In this document: piece after piece, positions 34,644 through 47,091 of the stretch
Numbering within the stretch: position 1 is the stretch's first letter
Layout of the letters: each line of letters begins with the position of its first letter
Assembly (NCBI GenBank): GCA_003553565.1
Contig: PWER01000123.1
Location: forward strand, 1-64,000
From: Nitriliruptoria bacterium
GTDB lineage: Bacteria > Actinomycetota > Nitriliruptoria > Euzebyales > Egibacteraceae
DNA length: 64,000 bases
Reading direction: 5' to 3'
Notes under the pieces: model-generated
Told to the model about the DNA's origin: nothing
Seen by the model: only the letters and a program-made list of their open reading frames with translations
The model's database searches: none
Program-made: the position numbers and the translations under genes

Positions 34644-35420
34644 TCAGAGTCGGTGGTAGGAGCAGAGCACGGCGAAGTCCTCGGGGTCGAGGCTGGCGCC
34701 ACCGACGAGGGCGCCGTCCACGTGCTCCTGGCCCATCAGGTCCTTGACGTTGCCCGGCTTGACGCTGCCGCCGTACTGGATGCGCAGGCCGTCGGCGACG
34801 GCCTGCCCGTACTGCTCGGCGATGCGGGTCCGGATCGCCCCGCACATCTCGTCGGCGTCGGAGGGCAGCGCGGTCTTGCCGGTCCCGATGGCCCAGACGG
34901 GCTCGTAGGCAACCACCACCTCGGCCATCTGCTCGGCGGTGATGCCGGCCAGGCTGCCGTCGAGCTGGCGCCGGACCACGCCCTCGGCCTCACCGGCCTC
35001 GCGCTGCTCGAGGGTCTCGCCGACGCACACGATCGGGCGCATCCCGTGGGTGAGCACTGCGCGCGCCTTGGCGTTGACGGTCGCGTCGTCCTCGCCGAAC
35101 AGCTCGCGCCGCTCGGAGTGGCCGACGACCACGTAGGCGACGTCGAGCTCGGCCAGCATCGGCGGGCTCACCTCGCCGGTGAAGGCGCCCTGATCCTCCC
35201 AGTGGCAGTCCTGCGCGCCGAGCTGCAGCTTCAGGTCGTCGCCCTGGATGAGCGTCTGGATGCTGCGCAGCGCGGTGAACGGTGGGCACACCGCGATCTC
35301 GGCGTGCTCGTAGTCACGGTCCTCGAGGCGATAGGCGAGCTGCTGCACCACCTGGATCGCCTCGAGGTGGTTCTTGTGCATCTTCCAGTTGCCGGCAAGG
35401 ATCGGGGTGCGGTGGGCCAC
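34644..35420 (-). CDS. tpiA: Triosephosphate isomerase
   Basis: 258 residues. The catalytic Lys lies in [11 protein letters not shown], the electrophilic His in [15 protein letters not shown] and the base Glu in [16 protein letters not shown]; the phosphate loop is [10 protein letters not shown]. It interconverts DHAP and glyceraldehyde-3-phosphate. The GTG start at 35420 follows AGAGGAGGACGCC. Third gene of the gap-pgk-tpiA run. Confidence 0.97.
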   Translation of the reverse strand: MAHRTPILAGNWKMHKNHLEAIQVVQQLAYRLEDRDYEHAEIAVCPPFTALRSIQTLIQGDDLKLQLGAQDCHWEDQGAFTGEVSPPMLAELDVAYVVVGHSERRELFGEDDATVNAKARAVLTHGMRPIVCVGETLEQREAGEAEGVVRRQLDGSLAGITAEQMAEVVVAYEPVWAIGTGKTALPSDADEMCGAIRTRIAEQYGQAVADGLRIQYGGSVKPGNVKDLMGQEHVDGALVGGASLDPEDFAVLCSYHRL

Positions 35421-35473
35421 GGCGTCCTCCTCTGGGTCGGGCCGGTGCGCGGTGCGGTGCGTAGGTGAGCAGG

Positions 35474-35508
35474 GGTGGGGCGACGCGCCAGCGCCGCCCC
35501 GCCCCACC
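35474..35508 (-). repeat. Hairpin between pgk and tpiA
   Basis: GGTGGGGCG (35474-35482) pairs perfectly with CGCCCCACC (35500-35508). It sits 5 bases after the pgk stop and 53 bases before the tpiA start, where it could partly terminate or stabilise the pgk message. Confidence 0.5.
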
Positions 35509-35513
35509 GTTGG

Positions 35514-36716
35514 TCAGCGCCGCAGCGCGGCGATGCCGGGCAGGTCGATGCCCTCGAGGAACTCGAGCGATGCACCGCCCCCGGTGGAGATGTGCGACAT
35601 CTGGTCGGCGAGGCCGAGACCGCGCACCGCTGCGGCGCTGTCGCCGCCGCCGATGACGGTGAAGCCGCCGCTGCGGGCCACCGCGCGGGCGACCCCCTCC
35701 GTGCCGGCGGCGAACGGTGCCCACTCGAACACGCCCATCGGGCCGTTCCACAGCACGCTGGCGGCATCCGAGAGGGCGCTGGCGTAGCGCTCGACCGACT
35801 CGGGCCCGATGTCGAGGCCCATCATGCCGGCGGGCACCCCGTCGGCGGGGACCGTGCGGTGCGCCGCGTCGGGGGAGAACTCCTCGGCGGCGGTCACGTC
35901 GACGGGCAGGTGCAGCTCGACGCCGCGCTGGTCGGCGTCGGCCAGCAGCGAGCGGCAGGTGTCGAGCTGGTCCTGCTCGATCTTGCTGTCGCCGACGTCC
36001 CCGCCGCGCGCCACGATGAACGTGTAGGCCATCGCACCGCCGATCAGGAGGCGGTCGACGCGAGTGAGCAGGTTCTTGATGACGCCGAGCTTGTCGGACA
36101 CCTTCGCGCCGCCGAGGATCGCCACGAACGGGCGGGCCGGGTCGTGCAGGAGGCCGCCGAGCGCCTTGACCTCGGCCTCCAGCAGCCGTCCGACGGCCAC
36201 CTGATCCACGCGCGCGGGCACGCCGGTCACGCTGGCGTGCGCGCGATGGGCGGCGCCGAACGCGTCGTCGACGTAGACGTCAGCGAAGGCGGCGAGCTGC
36301 TCGGCCAGCGCCTCGTCGCCCTTCTCCTCGCCGGGCTCGAAGCGCAGGTTCTCGAGCAGGGCCACGTCGCCGTCGCCGAGCGCGTCGACGGCGGCCCGGG
36401 CGTCCTCCCCCGCCACGTCGCGAGCGGCGCGCACGGGCACGCCGAGCGCCTCCTCGAGCGCCCGTGCGACCGGCGCGAGGCGCAGGCCCTCGGCGACCTT
36501 GCCCTTGGGGCGGCCGAGGGGCGAGCACAGGACCACCCGCGCGCCGGCCTCACGGAGCTCGCGGATCGTCGGCAGCGACGCCTCGATGCGCAGGGCGTCG
36601 GCGACCTGTGGCGGGTCGTCGTCGGTGAGCGGGACGTTGAGGTCGCAGCGGACCAGCACGCGCTGGCCGGCGACGTCGAGATCGTCAAGGGTGGGCAGGC
36701 CGAGATCGTCTGCCAT
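35514..36716 (-). CDS. pgk: Phosphoglycerate kinase
   Basis: 400 residues, full length. The N domain has [15 protein letters not shown] and the substrate-binding [31 protein letters not shown] follows. The C domain carries [18 protein letters not shown] and the nucleotide-binding [11 protein letters not shown] with the final [15 protein letters not shown] start at 36716 with a GGAGGCGCC upstream. It lies between gap and tpiA. Confidence 0.97.
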   Translation of the reverse strand: MADDLGLPTLDDLDVAGQRVLVRCDLNVPLTDDDPPQVADALRIEASLPTIRELREAGARVVLCSPLGRPKGKVAEGLRLAPVARALEEALGVPVRAARDVAGEDARAAVDALGDGDVALLENLRFEPGEEKGDEALAEQLAAFADVYVDDAFGAAHRAHASVTGVPARVDQVAVGRLLEAEVKALGGLLHDPARPFVAILGGAKVSDKLGVIKNLLTRVDRLLIGGAMAYTFIVARGGDVGDSKIEQDQLDTCRSLLADADQRGVELHLPVDVTAAEEFSPDAAHRTVPADGVPAGMMGLDIGPESVERYASALSDAASVLWNGPMGVFEWAPFAAGTEGVARAVARSGGFTVIGGGDSAAAVRGLGLADQMSHISTGGGASLEFLEGIDLPGIAALRR

Positions 36717-36838
36717 GGCGCCTCCTGGGGTCGTGGCGGGACTGGCTGGGCCGGCACGTCGGCGCGCCCGGGCTGGGGCGCGCGCCGCGCCGGCGGGGCG
36801 GGCCCGCGCGACGGCGCGGACCCGCGGGGCGGGCGCGC

Positions 36839-37840
36839 CTAGAGGCTCGCGCCCATCAGCACGGCGAGGTCGACGCAGCGGTCGGCGTAGCCGTACTCGT
36901 TGTCATACCAGCCGAGGACCTTGACCGAGCGGCCCTTGGTCATGGTCTCGCTGCTGTCGAACACCAGGCTGTGGGGGTTGCCGATGATGTCGGTGCTGAC
37001 CAGCGGGTCCTCGGTGTACTCGACCACGCCGCTCATGCCCTGGGAGGCGGTGCGGAAGGCCTCGTTGACCTCCTCGGCGGTGACCTCGCGGGACACGATC
37101 ACGTTGAGGTCGGTGATCGAGCCATCGATGACCGGCACGCGCATCGCCATGCCGTCGAGCTTGCCGTCGAGGTGGGGCATCACCAGGCCGACGGCGCGCG
37201 CGGCACCGGTGGAGGTCGGCACGATCGACTGCGCCGCCGCCCGCGCCCGACGCAGGTCCTTGTGCGGCGCGTCCTGCAGCTGCTGGTCGGCGGTGTAGGC
37301 GTGGACGGTGGTCATGAAGCCCTGCTCGATCCCGAAGGCATCGTCGAGGACCTTGGCCATGGGCGCCACACAGTTGGTGGTGCAGCTGGCGTTGGAGACC
37401 ACCTCGTGGCGCGCGGGGTCGTAGTCGGAGTCGTTGACGCCCATCACGAAGGTCTGGTCGACCCCCTTGCCGGGCGCGGAGATGATGACCTTCTTGGCGC
37501 CGGCGGAGAGGTGCGCGGCGGCCTTGTCGCGCTGGGTGAACAGGCCGGTGGACTCGATCACGACGTCGGCGCCGAGCTGCTTCCAGGGCAGGTTCGCCGG
37601 GTCCTTCTCGGCCGATACTGGGATCTCGGTGCCGCCGACCTTGAGGCCCTTGTCGGTGACCTCGACCGGCACGTCGAGGCGACCGTGCACGCTGTCGTAG
37701 CGCAGCAGGTGCGCGAGGGTCGCCGCGTCGGTGATGTCGTTGATGCCGACGATCTCGAGGTCGGCGCCCTTGACGAGCGCCGCGCGCAGCACGGTGCGCC
37801 CGATGCGGCCGAAGCCGTTGATGCCGATGCGAGTGGTCAT
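36839..37840 (-). CDS. gap: Glyceraldehyde-3-phosphate dehydrogenase, type I
   Basis: 333 residues. The NAD-binding GINGFGRIGRTVLRA is at the N terminus; the catalytic Cys153 is in VVSNASCTTNCVAPMAK; the C-terminal WYDNEYGYADRCVDLAVLM is typical. ATG start at 37840 after AAGGGGGC. In most actinobacteria whiA precedes gap, but here yvcK is the direct upstream neighbour 68 bases away. The 122-base gap to pgk is GC-rich with several overlapping short inverted repeats. Confidence 0.97.
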   Translation of the reverse strand: MTTRIGINGFGRIGRTVLRAALVKGADLEIVGINDITDAATLAHLLRYDSVHGRLDVPVEVTDKGLKVGGTEIPVSAEKDPANLPWKQLGADVVIESTGLFTQRDKAAAHLSAGAKKVIISAPGKGVDQTFVMGVNDSDYDPARHEVVSNASCTTNCVAPMAKVLDDAFGIEQGFMTTVHAYTADQQLQDAPHKDLRRARAAAQSIVPTSTGAARAVGLVMPHLDGKLDGMAMRVPVIDGSITDLNVIVSREVTAEEVNEAFRTASQGMSGVVEYTEDPLVSTDIIGNPHSLVFDSSETMTKGRSVKVLGWYDNEYGYADRCVDLAVLMGASL

Positions 37841-37908
37841 GATGATGCCCCCTTCAAGGCGGTGTCCGGGTGCGGACGGCCGGCCGGCGGAGCCGACCGA
37901 GGGCGATC

Positions 37909-38910
37909 CTACCCGGGGGTCGGCGACCGACCACCTGCCGTTCGGGCCGGGCGGTCAGACCGAGCGACCCCGAGGACCTCACCCAGCGCGTCTGCCAGCG
38001 CCGTCGCGTCGTGGGTGCGCCCGGGGCTGCCGTCTGGCTGGCGTGCCAGCAGATCGCGGCGCAGCACTCGCCCCACGGCGGCGTCGTCGCCGGGACAGCC
38101 CAGCGGCTCCGCGGGGGGCGGGGCCGAGGGGCCCTCGTGGGCGAGCACCCAGTCCAGCACCAGCCCGGGCACGTGTGCGCGCAGCGCAGCGAGATGGTCG
38201 CCCGCATCCAGCCCGCGCGTCTCACCGGGCTGGGTGCTGACGTTGAGCACGTGCAGCACGCGGCGGGCCGAGGCGACCGCCGCGCCGACGCCGGGCACGA
38301 GCAGGGGCGCGATGACGCTGGTGAACAGGCTCCCGGGTCCCAGCACCACGAGATCGGCGGCGGCGATGGCCGCCAGCGCCTCGCGGCAGGCGGGCGGATC
38401 CGGCGGGTCGAGCCACACGCGCTGGATGCGCCCGCCCGCCCCGGTGAGGCGGGCCTGACCGACCAGCTCCTCGCCGCTGACGCGCCCGCGCAGCTGGACG
38501 GGTGCGCGGCTCGCCGGTCGCACGCGGCCCTCGCAGGCAAGCAGCGCGCCGGCAGCGTCGAGCGCCGCGACGATGTCGCCGTCGTGGCGCTCGACCAGCG
38601 CCAGCAGCGCCAGGTTGCCCAGCGCGTGACCCTGCAGCTCGCCGACGGCGAACCGGTGGCCGAGCAGCCCGGCGAGCTGGGTGTCCTCGGCCAGCGCCAG
38701 CAGGGCCCGCCGGGCGTCGCCCGGAGGCACGACACCGTGGTCGCGCCGCAGCCGGCCGCTGGAGCCACCGTCGTCGGCGGTGGTCACCACCGCGGTGCGC
38801 GACACCGGCAGCTGCCGCAGGGCCGCGAGCAGGCGCGCCAGGCCGTGGCCGCCGCCCAGGGCGACGACGTGGGGGCGCGGTGCTGCGGCGCCGCCGGGCC
38901 GGCTGGTCAT
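37909..38910 (-). CDS. yvcK: YvcK/CofD-family gluconeogenesis factor
   Basis: 333 residues. HVVALGGGHGLARLLAAL opens the Rossmann fold, then TTADDGGSSGRLRRDHGVVP and GDARRALLAL give the CofD-like active region; FAVGELQGHALGNLALLAL and LVVLGPGSLFTSVIAPLLV follow. The protein binds UDP-sugars and affects carbon flux and cell-wall growth in Gram-positives; it is not the F420 enzyme itself. ATG at 38910 follows GGAGGAGTGAGCAG; only 4 bases separate it from rapZ, so the two are co-translated. whiA should follow but does not. Confidence 0.93.
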   Translation of the reverse strand: MTSRPGGAAAPRPHVVALGGGHGLARLLAALRQLPVSRTAVVTTADDGGSSGRLRRDHGVVPPGDARRALLALAEDTQLAGLLGHRFAVGELQGHALGNLALLALVERHDGDIVAALDAAGALLACEGRVRPASRAPVQLRGRVSGEELVGQARLTGAGGRIQRVWLDPPDPPACREALAAIAAADLVVLGPGSLFTSVIAPLLVPGVGAAVASARRVLHVLNVSTQPGETRGLDAGDHLAALRAHVPGLVLDWVLAHEGPSAPPPAEPLGCPGDDAAVGRVLRRDLLARQPDGSPGRTHDATALADALGEVLGVARSDRPARTAGGRSPTPG

Positions 38911-38914
38911 CTGC

Positions 38915-39814
38915 TCACTCCTCCAGGTGATCGCGGTGGTCCACCTGCACCGGGAGCCCGAGGCCCCGGATCCGCTCGGCGACCTCCTCGCCGAGCACCA
39001 CCGAGCGGTGCTTGCCGCCGGTGCAGCCGATCCCGATGGTGAGGTAGCGCTTGCCCTCGTCCTGGAACGCCGGGATCATCAGGTCCAGCAGCCCGGAGAG
39101 CCGCTCGAGGAACTCTGTGGCCGTGTCCTGGCCCAGCACGTACTCCCGGACCGGGGCGTCCAGGCCGGTGTGGGGGCGCAGCGCCTCCACCCAGTGCGGG
39201 TTGGGCAGGAAGCGCACGTCCAGGACCAGGTCGGCGTCGCGCGGGGTGCCGTGCTTGAAGCCGAACGTGACCACGTGCACGGCCAGCCCCTGGTGGTCGC
39301 TGGCGGCGAAGGCGTCCACGAGCCGATCGCGCAGCCCGTGGACGGTCACGTTGGTGGTGTCGATGACCAGGTCGGCCTCGGCGCGCAGGTCGCGCAGCAG
39401 CTCGCGCTCGCGGGCGACGCCGTCGGCGACCCGGTCCTCGCCGGCGAGCGGATGGGTGCGGCGGGCCTCGGTGAAGCGCGCCAGCAGCGCCTCGTCGCTG
39501 GCGTCCAGGAACAGCACGCGCAGCGGGATGCCGCGCCGGCGCAGCTCCTCGAGCGTCGCGCGCAGGTCGCCGAACAGCCGACGGCCGCGCACGTCGACGA
39601 CCAGCGCGATCCGACCCAGCGCCGCGCCCGGGCGGGCGGCCAGCTCGAACACGCGCCCGATCAGCGTCGGCGGCAGGTTGTCGATCACGAAGAAGTCGAG
39701 GTCCTCGAGCACCTTGGCGGTGGTGGTGCGCCCGGCGCCCGACATGCCGGTGATGATCACCAGCTCGGGGGACTGCGCGGGCTCGAGGGTCTCGCGGACG
39801 ATGGGCTCGCTCAT
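38915..39814 (-). CDS. rapZ: RNase adapter protein RapZ / YvcJ nucleotide-binding protein
   Basis: 299 residues. The Walker A is IITGMSGAGRTTTAKVLEDL, with Arg in place of the usual Lys, as in other actinobacterial YvcJ proteins. LDFFVIDNLPPTLIGRV, RYLTIGIGCTGGKHRSVVLG and the C-terminal RNA-binding-type segment are conserved. The family binds GTP/ATP and regulates amino-sugar or cell-wall metabolism. ATG at 39814, with GAGGA 9 bases before; a GTG at 39832 is possible. It lies between uvrC and yvcK. Confidence 0.94.
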   Translation of the reverse strand: MSEPIVRETLEPAQSPELVIITGMSGAGRTTTAKVLEDLDFFVIDNLPPTLIGRVFELAARPGAALGRIALVVDVRGRRLFGDLRATLEELRRRGIPLRVLFLDASDEALLARFTEARRTHPLAGEDRVADGVARERELLRDLRAEADLVIDTTNVTVHGLRDRLVDAFAASDHQGLAVHVVTFGFKHGTPRDADLVLDVRFLPNPHWVEALRPHTGLDAPVREYVLGQDTATEFLERLSGLLDLMIPAFQDEGKRYLTIGIGCTGGKHRSVVLGEEVAERIRGLGLPVQVDHRDHLEE

Positions 39815-39899
39815 GGCTGCGCATCCTCGCACACGGCGCCGCTTCCGCTGACGGCGACGGCGCGGCCGGTGTCGGGCGCTGGCCGGTGTCTCGCGGTCC

Positions 39900-41777
39900 T
39901 CACTGCGCGCCCAGGTGCTCGGCGATCGTCTCGGCCAGCGCGTGCGAGATCCCCTCGACCGCGGTGAGCTCGTCGACGCTCGCGGCGCGCACGCGCTCCA
40001 GCGTGCCGAAGTGCGCCAGCAGCGCCTGGCGTCGCGCGGGGCCGACGCCCGGCACCTCGTCGAAGGCCGACTCGGTCATGCGGCGTCCACGCACCGTCCG
40101 GTGGTAGCGCACCGCGAAGCGGTGCGCCTCGTCGCGGATGCGCTGCAGCAGGAACAGCGCCTCGCTGCCGCGCGGGAGCAGCACCGGCTCGTCGCGCCCC
40201 GGCAGGAACACCTCCTCGAGGCGCTTGGCGAGCGCGGCCAGGGATGGGCCGTCGACCCCGAGCTCCTCCAGCGCCGCACCCGCCGCGCCGAGCTGGCCCT
40301 TGCCCCCATCGATGAGCACGAGGTCGGGCATGCGCGCGAACTTGCTGTCGTCGCCCTCGCCCTGCTCGGACAGCAGGCGGCGGAACCGGCGGGTGATGAC
40401 CTCGTGCATCATCGCGAAGTCGTCCTGGCCCGCCACACCGCGGATCTTGAAGCGGCGGTACTCCGACTTGCGCGGGAGCCCGTCCTCCATGACCACCATG
40501 GAGCCGACGCTGTCGCGCCCCTGGAGGGTGGAGATGTCGTAGGCCTCGATGCGCAGCGGTGCCTCGGGCAGCGCCAGCGCCTCCTGCAGCTCCTTGAGGG
40601 ACTGGCTGCGCGCGTTGAAGTCCTTGGCGCGCTTGAGCCGGTGCTGGTGGAAGGCCTCGACGGCGTTCTCGCGGACCGTGGCGAGGAACGCGCGCTTGGC
40701 GCCCCGCTGGGGCACCCGCAGCCGCACCGCGCCCGACTGCCCGCGAGCCTCGCGGCGGATGTCGGTCAGCGCCTGCTCCAGGGTCTCGCGGTCCGGTGGC
40801 TCCTCGGGCACCAGGATCTCCCGGGGCAGCTCCTCGGCTCGCTCGCTCGCCAGCTGCAGCAGGAAGCGGCCGAGCAGCTCCCCGGCGGTCAGCGCCTCGA
40901 CGCGGTCGGCGGTCCAGCCCTTGCGGCCCACCACCCGCCCCTTGCGGACGTAGAAGGCCTGGAACGCGGCCTCGAGGTCGTCGGCGTGGAAGTGGACCGC
41001 GTCGAAGTCCTCGCGCGAGTCCGCGGCCATCTGCTGCTTGGCCAGCGCGGTCTCCACGGCCTGCAGCTGGTCGCGCAGACGCGCAGCAGCCTCGAAGTTG
41101 AGGCGCTGCGCCTCGGCGTGCATCTGCTCGCCGAGCTCCTCGAGCACCGCGTCGGTGTCGCCCTCGAGGAAGGCGATGAGCCCGTCGACGAGCTCGCGGT
41201 GCTCCTCGGGGCTGACCTTGCCGACGCAGGGCGCGGCGCAGCGGCCGATGTGGTGCAGCAGGCACGGCCGGCCGGCGCGCTCGCAGCGCTCGTACACCCC
41301 CTGCGAGCAGGTCCGCACGGGGTAGACGCGCAGCAGCAGGTCCAGGGTCTCGCGGATGGCGTAGGCGTGGGCGTAGGGACCGAAGTAGCGCGTGCCGTCG
41401 CGCTTGGGGTTGCGGCGCACCATCGCCCGCGGCACGTCCTCGCCGAGGGTGATCGCGAGGTAGGGATAGCTCTTGTCGTCGGTGTAGCGGACGTTGTAGC
41501 GCGGTCGGTGGCGCTTGATGAGGTTGTACTCGAGGTGCAGCGCCGCCACCTCGCTGTCGGTGACGATCCACTCGACGTCGCGGGCCACCTCGAGCATCGC
41601 GCGCGTGCGCTCGTGCAGCCCGCTCCAGTCGGTGAAGTAGCTGGACAGCCGTGCCCGCAGGCTCTTGGCCTTGCCGACGTAGATGACTCGGCCGTGGCGA
41701 TCGCGCCACAGGTAGCACCCGGGCTCGGTCGGGATGGTGCCGGGGTCGGGCTTGAAGGCTGTGGCGGGGTTGCGCAT
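39900..41777 (-). CDS. uvrC: Excinuclease ABC subunit C
   Basis: 625 residues. The N-terminal GIY-YIG nuclease (about 15-95) has GCYLWRDRHGRVIYVGKAKS; the UVR motif is near 205-240; the C-terminal RNase-H-like domain (about 385-540) has VLIDGGKGQLGAAGAALEEL; and the helix-hairpin-helix repeats (about 570-625) end VEGISHALAETIAEHLGAQ. It makes both incisions of nucleotide excision repair with UvrA and UvrB, which are encoded 2-10 kb away. ATG start at 41777. Confidence 0.97.
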   Translation of the reverse strand: MRNPATAFKPDPGTIPTEPGCYLWRDRHGRVIYVGKAKSLRARLSSYFTDWSGLHERTRAMLEVARDVEWIVTDSEVAALHLEYNLIKRHRPRYNVRYTDDKSYPYLAITLGEDVPRAMVRRNPKRDGTRYFGPYAHAYAIRETLDLLLRVYPVRTCSQGVYERCERAGRPCLLHHIGRCAAPCVGKVSPEEHRELVDGLIAFLEGDTDAVLEELGEQMHAEAQRLNFEAAARLRDQLQAVETALAKQQMAADSREDFDAVHFHADDLEAAFQAFYVRKGRVVGRKGWTADRVEALTAGELLGRFLLQLASERAEELPREILVPEEPPDRETLEQALTDIRREARGQSGAVRLRVPQRGAKRAFLATVRENAVEAFHQHRLKRAKDFNARSQSLKELQEALALPEAPLRIEAYDISTLQGRDSVGSMVVMEDGLPRKSEYRRFKIRGVAGQDDFAMMHEVITRRFRRLLSEQGEGDDSKFARMPDLVLIDGGKGQLGAAGAALEELGVDGPSLAALAKRLEEVFLPGRDEPVLLPRGSEALFLLQRIRDEAHRFAVRYHRTVRGRRMTESAFDEVPGVGPARRQALLAHFGTLERVRAASVDELTAVEGISHALAETIAEHLGAQ

Positions 41778-41819
41778 CGCTGCGGCGATTGTGGCACCCG
41801 GCGGTCCACGGGGCCGCGG

Positions 41820-43931
41820 CTAGGGCTCGGCGGGCTGGTAGCGCTGGGCGACCGCGTCCAGCGCGGGGGGCTCGCCGACGATCGTCACCCGGTCCCCGTG
41901 GGTCAGGGTGACCTCGCCATCGGGGACGATCGTGTGGCCGTTGCGGCGCACCAGCGCGACCAGCGAGCCGCTGGGCAGCCCCAGCTCGCGCAGCGGCGTC
42001 CCGGCCAGCGCCGACGTGGGGCCCTGATCGCCGACCTCCACCGACAGGACGCGGTGCTGCAGCACCGTCTCCTTGAGGTCCTGCTCGGAGTCCGCGGCGT
42101 GCCAGCCCTCGGCGAAGCCGGGCTGCTCGGCGTGAGCGGCGATCTGGGCGAGCCCGCGCAGCATCGTGCCCGCCGCGTCCCTGCCGGCGACCAGCAGGAA
42201 CAGACCGTGGAGCGGCTCGTCGGCCGCACCGGCGGGTGGCTGCGCCGGGGATGCCGCCGGTGCGCCGATGCCTCGGCGGGCGCGCAGCAGCACGAGCCGT
42301 GGGGCCTGCCCGGGGTCGTCGAGCAGCACCCCGGCGAGCGCGACGGGCCCGGCCACGGGCAGGTCGCCGGCGGCGGCACGCTCGACGACCTCGTCGGCGT
42401 CGATGCCCTCGGCAGCGGCGAGCTCCGCCGCGGCCGCGCCCAGCGCATCCTCGAAGCGGTAGTGCCCGAAGCGGTCCACGACCAGCGCGCGGGCCACGAT
42501 CTCGTCGAAGCGGTCCTCGTCGCGGGGCCCCTCCTCCTGGACGATGCCGATGAGCTCGGCGTCGAGGTTGCGGTCCTGGCGCTGCCCCAGGCGGGCGAAC
42601 CAGTGGAAGATCGCGCCGTGGCGGGCGACGCGGTGCCGCGCCCACCAGCGCCACCACAGCAGGCACGCCACGATCATGCCGCCGGTGAACACCAGGTAGG
42701 TGCCGCCCATCTGGGCCACGAGCCCCACCGAGGTCACGATCCCGACGAACTGCGGCCACGGGTACCAGGGGGATCGGAACCGGGGGTCGTAGGCCGGGAT
42801 GCCGCTGGCGCGCATGATGATGACCGCCAGGTTGAGCAGGCCGTAGACCACCAGGATGAACGCGCTGGACAGTGAGGCGATCGCCTCGATGTCCAGCAGG
42901 AGGATCGCTGCGGCCATCACCCCGCCGGTGGCCAGCACGGCCACCGTCGGCGTGCCGAAGGGGCTGACGCGCGCCAGCGGCGCGCCGAGCAGCCCGTCAC
43001 GGGCCATGGCGAAGGGGTAGCGCGCAGCCGACAGGATGCCGGCGTTGCCGGTGGCGGCGAAGCCGGCCAGCGCGGCGAGCACGGCCACGGCCACCCCGGC
43101 GGCGCCGGGCAGCAGCACCTCGGTCACCGAGGCGACCGGGGTCAGGTCGTCGGCCAGCCCGTCAGCGCCGCTCAGGCCGAGCATCACCGACGCGCCCACG
43201 ACGTAGACCACCAGGCCGGTGACCACCGACAGGACCAGCCCCAGCGGGATGGTCCGGCCGGGGGCGCGAACCTCCTCGGCGATGCTCGCGACCTGGGTGA
43301 GCCCGGCGTAGGAGAAGAACACCACCCCGGTCGTGGCGATCAGCCCGCCGAGGCCCCCCGGCAGCAGCGGGCCCGGCTCGGCTGCGGCGGGCGCCGAGGT
43401 CCACGCCGCAAGGCCGCCGATCAGCACGCCCGCCAGCGCGACGACCATGACGCCCACCAGCAGGATCTGCAGCCCCGAGGTCTTGCGCAGCCCGACGATG
43501 TTCAGGACGGTGAACACCGCGGTCAGCACGAGGGCCACCGGCACCACGGCGACGTCGATCACCAGGCCCAGGTAGGCGGAGAGGCCCACGAACGCGAAGG
43601 CGGTCTTGAACAGCAGGGCCGCCCACATGCCGAGGCCGCCGACCGTGCCGACCACCGGCCCCAGCGCGCGGTCGAGGAAGTAGTAGGGGCCGCCCGCCTT
43701 GGGCATGGCGGTGGCCAGCTCGGCGGTGCTCAGCGTCGCTGGCAGCACCAGCAGCCCCGCGAGCAGGTAGGCGGGCACGATCGCTGCGCCGGCATCGGCG
43801 GCGGCGATGCCCGGCAGCAGGAAGATGCCGGGCGCCAGCATCGCGCCCACGCAGATCGCGTAGACGTCGAGCAGGCCCAGGCGCGCCTCGAGGCGCGCGC
43901 CGCCCGCGGACGTGCTCGTCTGCTCGGTCAT
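41820..43931 (-). CDS. APC-family amino acid permease fused to EIIA-like and TrkA-C domains
   Basis: 703 residues. About 12 membrane helices of the APC family (about 15-430, with ICVGAMLAPGIFLLPG and FFSYAGLTQVASIAEEV) are followed by a soluble part. Residues about 465-610 resemble a fructose/mannitol-type EIIA domain (DEIVARALVVDRFGHYRFED and GLFLLVAGRDAAGTMLRGLA), but the place of the phospho-histidine reads GPVALAG without His. Residues about 630-700 form a TrkA-C (RCK-C) ligand domain (LSVEVGDQGPTSALAGTPLR, GDRVTIVGEP). It is likely an amino acid/proton transporter gated by a bound nucleotide or metabolite. ATG at 43931 (GGGAG upstream). Confidence 0.88.
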   Translation of the reverse strand: MTEQTSTSAGGARLEARLGLLDVYAICVGAMLAPGIFLLPGIAAADAGAAIVPAYLLAGLLVLPATLSTAELATAMPKAGGPYYFLDRALGPVVGTVGGLGMWAALLFKTAFAFVGLSAYLGLVIDVAVVPVALVLTAVFTVLNIVGLRKTSGLQILLVGVMVVALAGVLIGGLAAWTSAPAAAEPGPLLPGGLGGLIATTGVVFFSYAGLTQVASIAEEVRAPGRTIPLGLVLSVVTGLVVYVVGASVMLGLSGADGLADDLTPVASVTEVLLPGAAGVAVAVLAALAGFAATGNAGILSAARYPFAMARDGLLGAPLARVSPFGTPTVAVLATGGVMAAAILLLDIEAIASLSSAFILVVYGLLNLAVIIMRASGIPAYDPRFRSPWYPWPQFVGIVTSVGLVAQMGGTYLVFTGGMIVACLLWWRWWARHRVARHGAIFHWFARLGQRQDRNLDAELIGIVQEEGPRDEDRFDEIVARALVVDRFGHYRFEDALGAAAAELAAAEGIDADEVVERAAAGDLPVAGPVALAGVLLDDPGQAPRLVLLRARRGIGAPAASPAQPPAGAADEPLHGLFLLVAGRDAAGTMLRGLAQIAAHAEQPGFAEGWHAADSEQDLKETVLQHRVLSVEVGDQGPTSALAGTPLRELGLPSGSLVALVRRNGHTIVPDGEVTLTHGDRVTIVGEPPALDAVAQRYQPAEP

Positions 43932-44082
43932 GCGCTGCTGGCTCCCTGGGTCGGCCCTGGATGGTCGGGTGCTGCCGGCGCGCTGCGGCCCCGCGGCAGG
44001 CACGCGCTCGGACGTGCCAGCCTGACGACCGTGCCGCGACGCCTCAACCGCCGCGCGGCCTGATGTGGCCTCGGCGTGGCCG

Positions 44083-46980
<2,898 letters not shown>

Positions 46981-47091
46981 GGGTGCGCCACCAGTCGAAC
47001 GGGGCCGGACCGGGGAAGGGCCGCCCAGCGTAGCCGCGGGGGCGGACAGAGCCGTCCCAGCCGGCCGGGCGCGGCCGCTAGGCTGCCCGCC

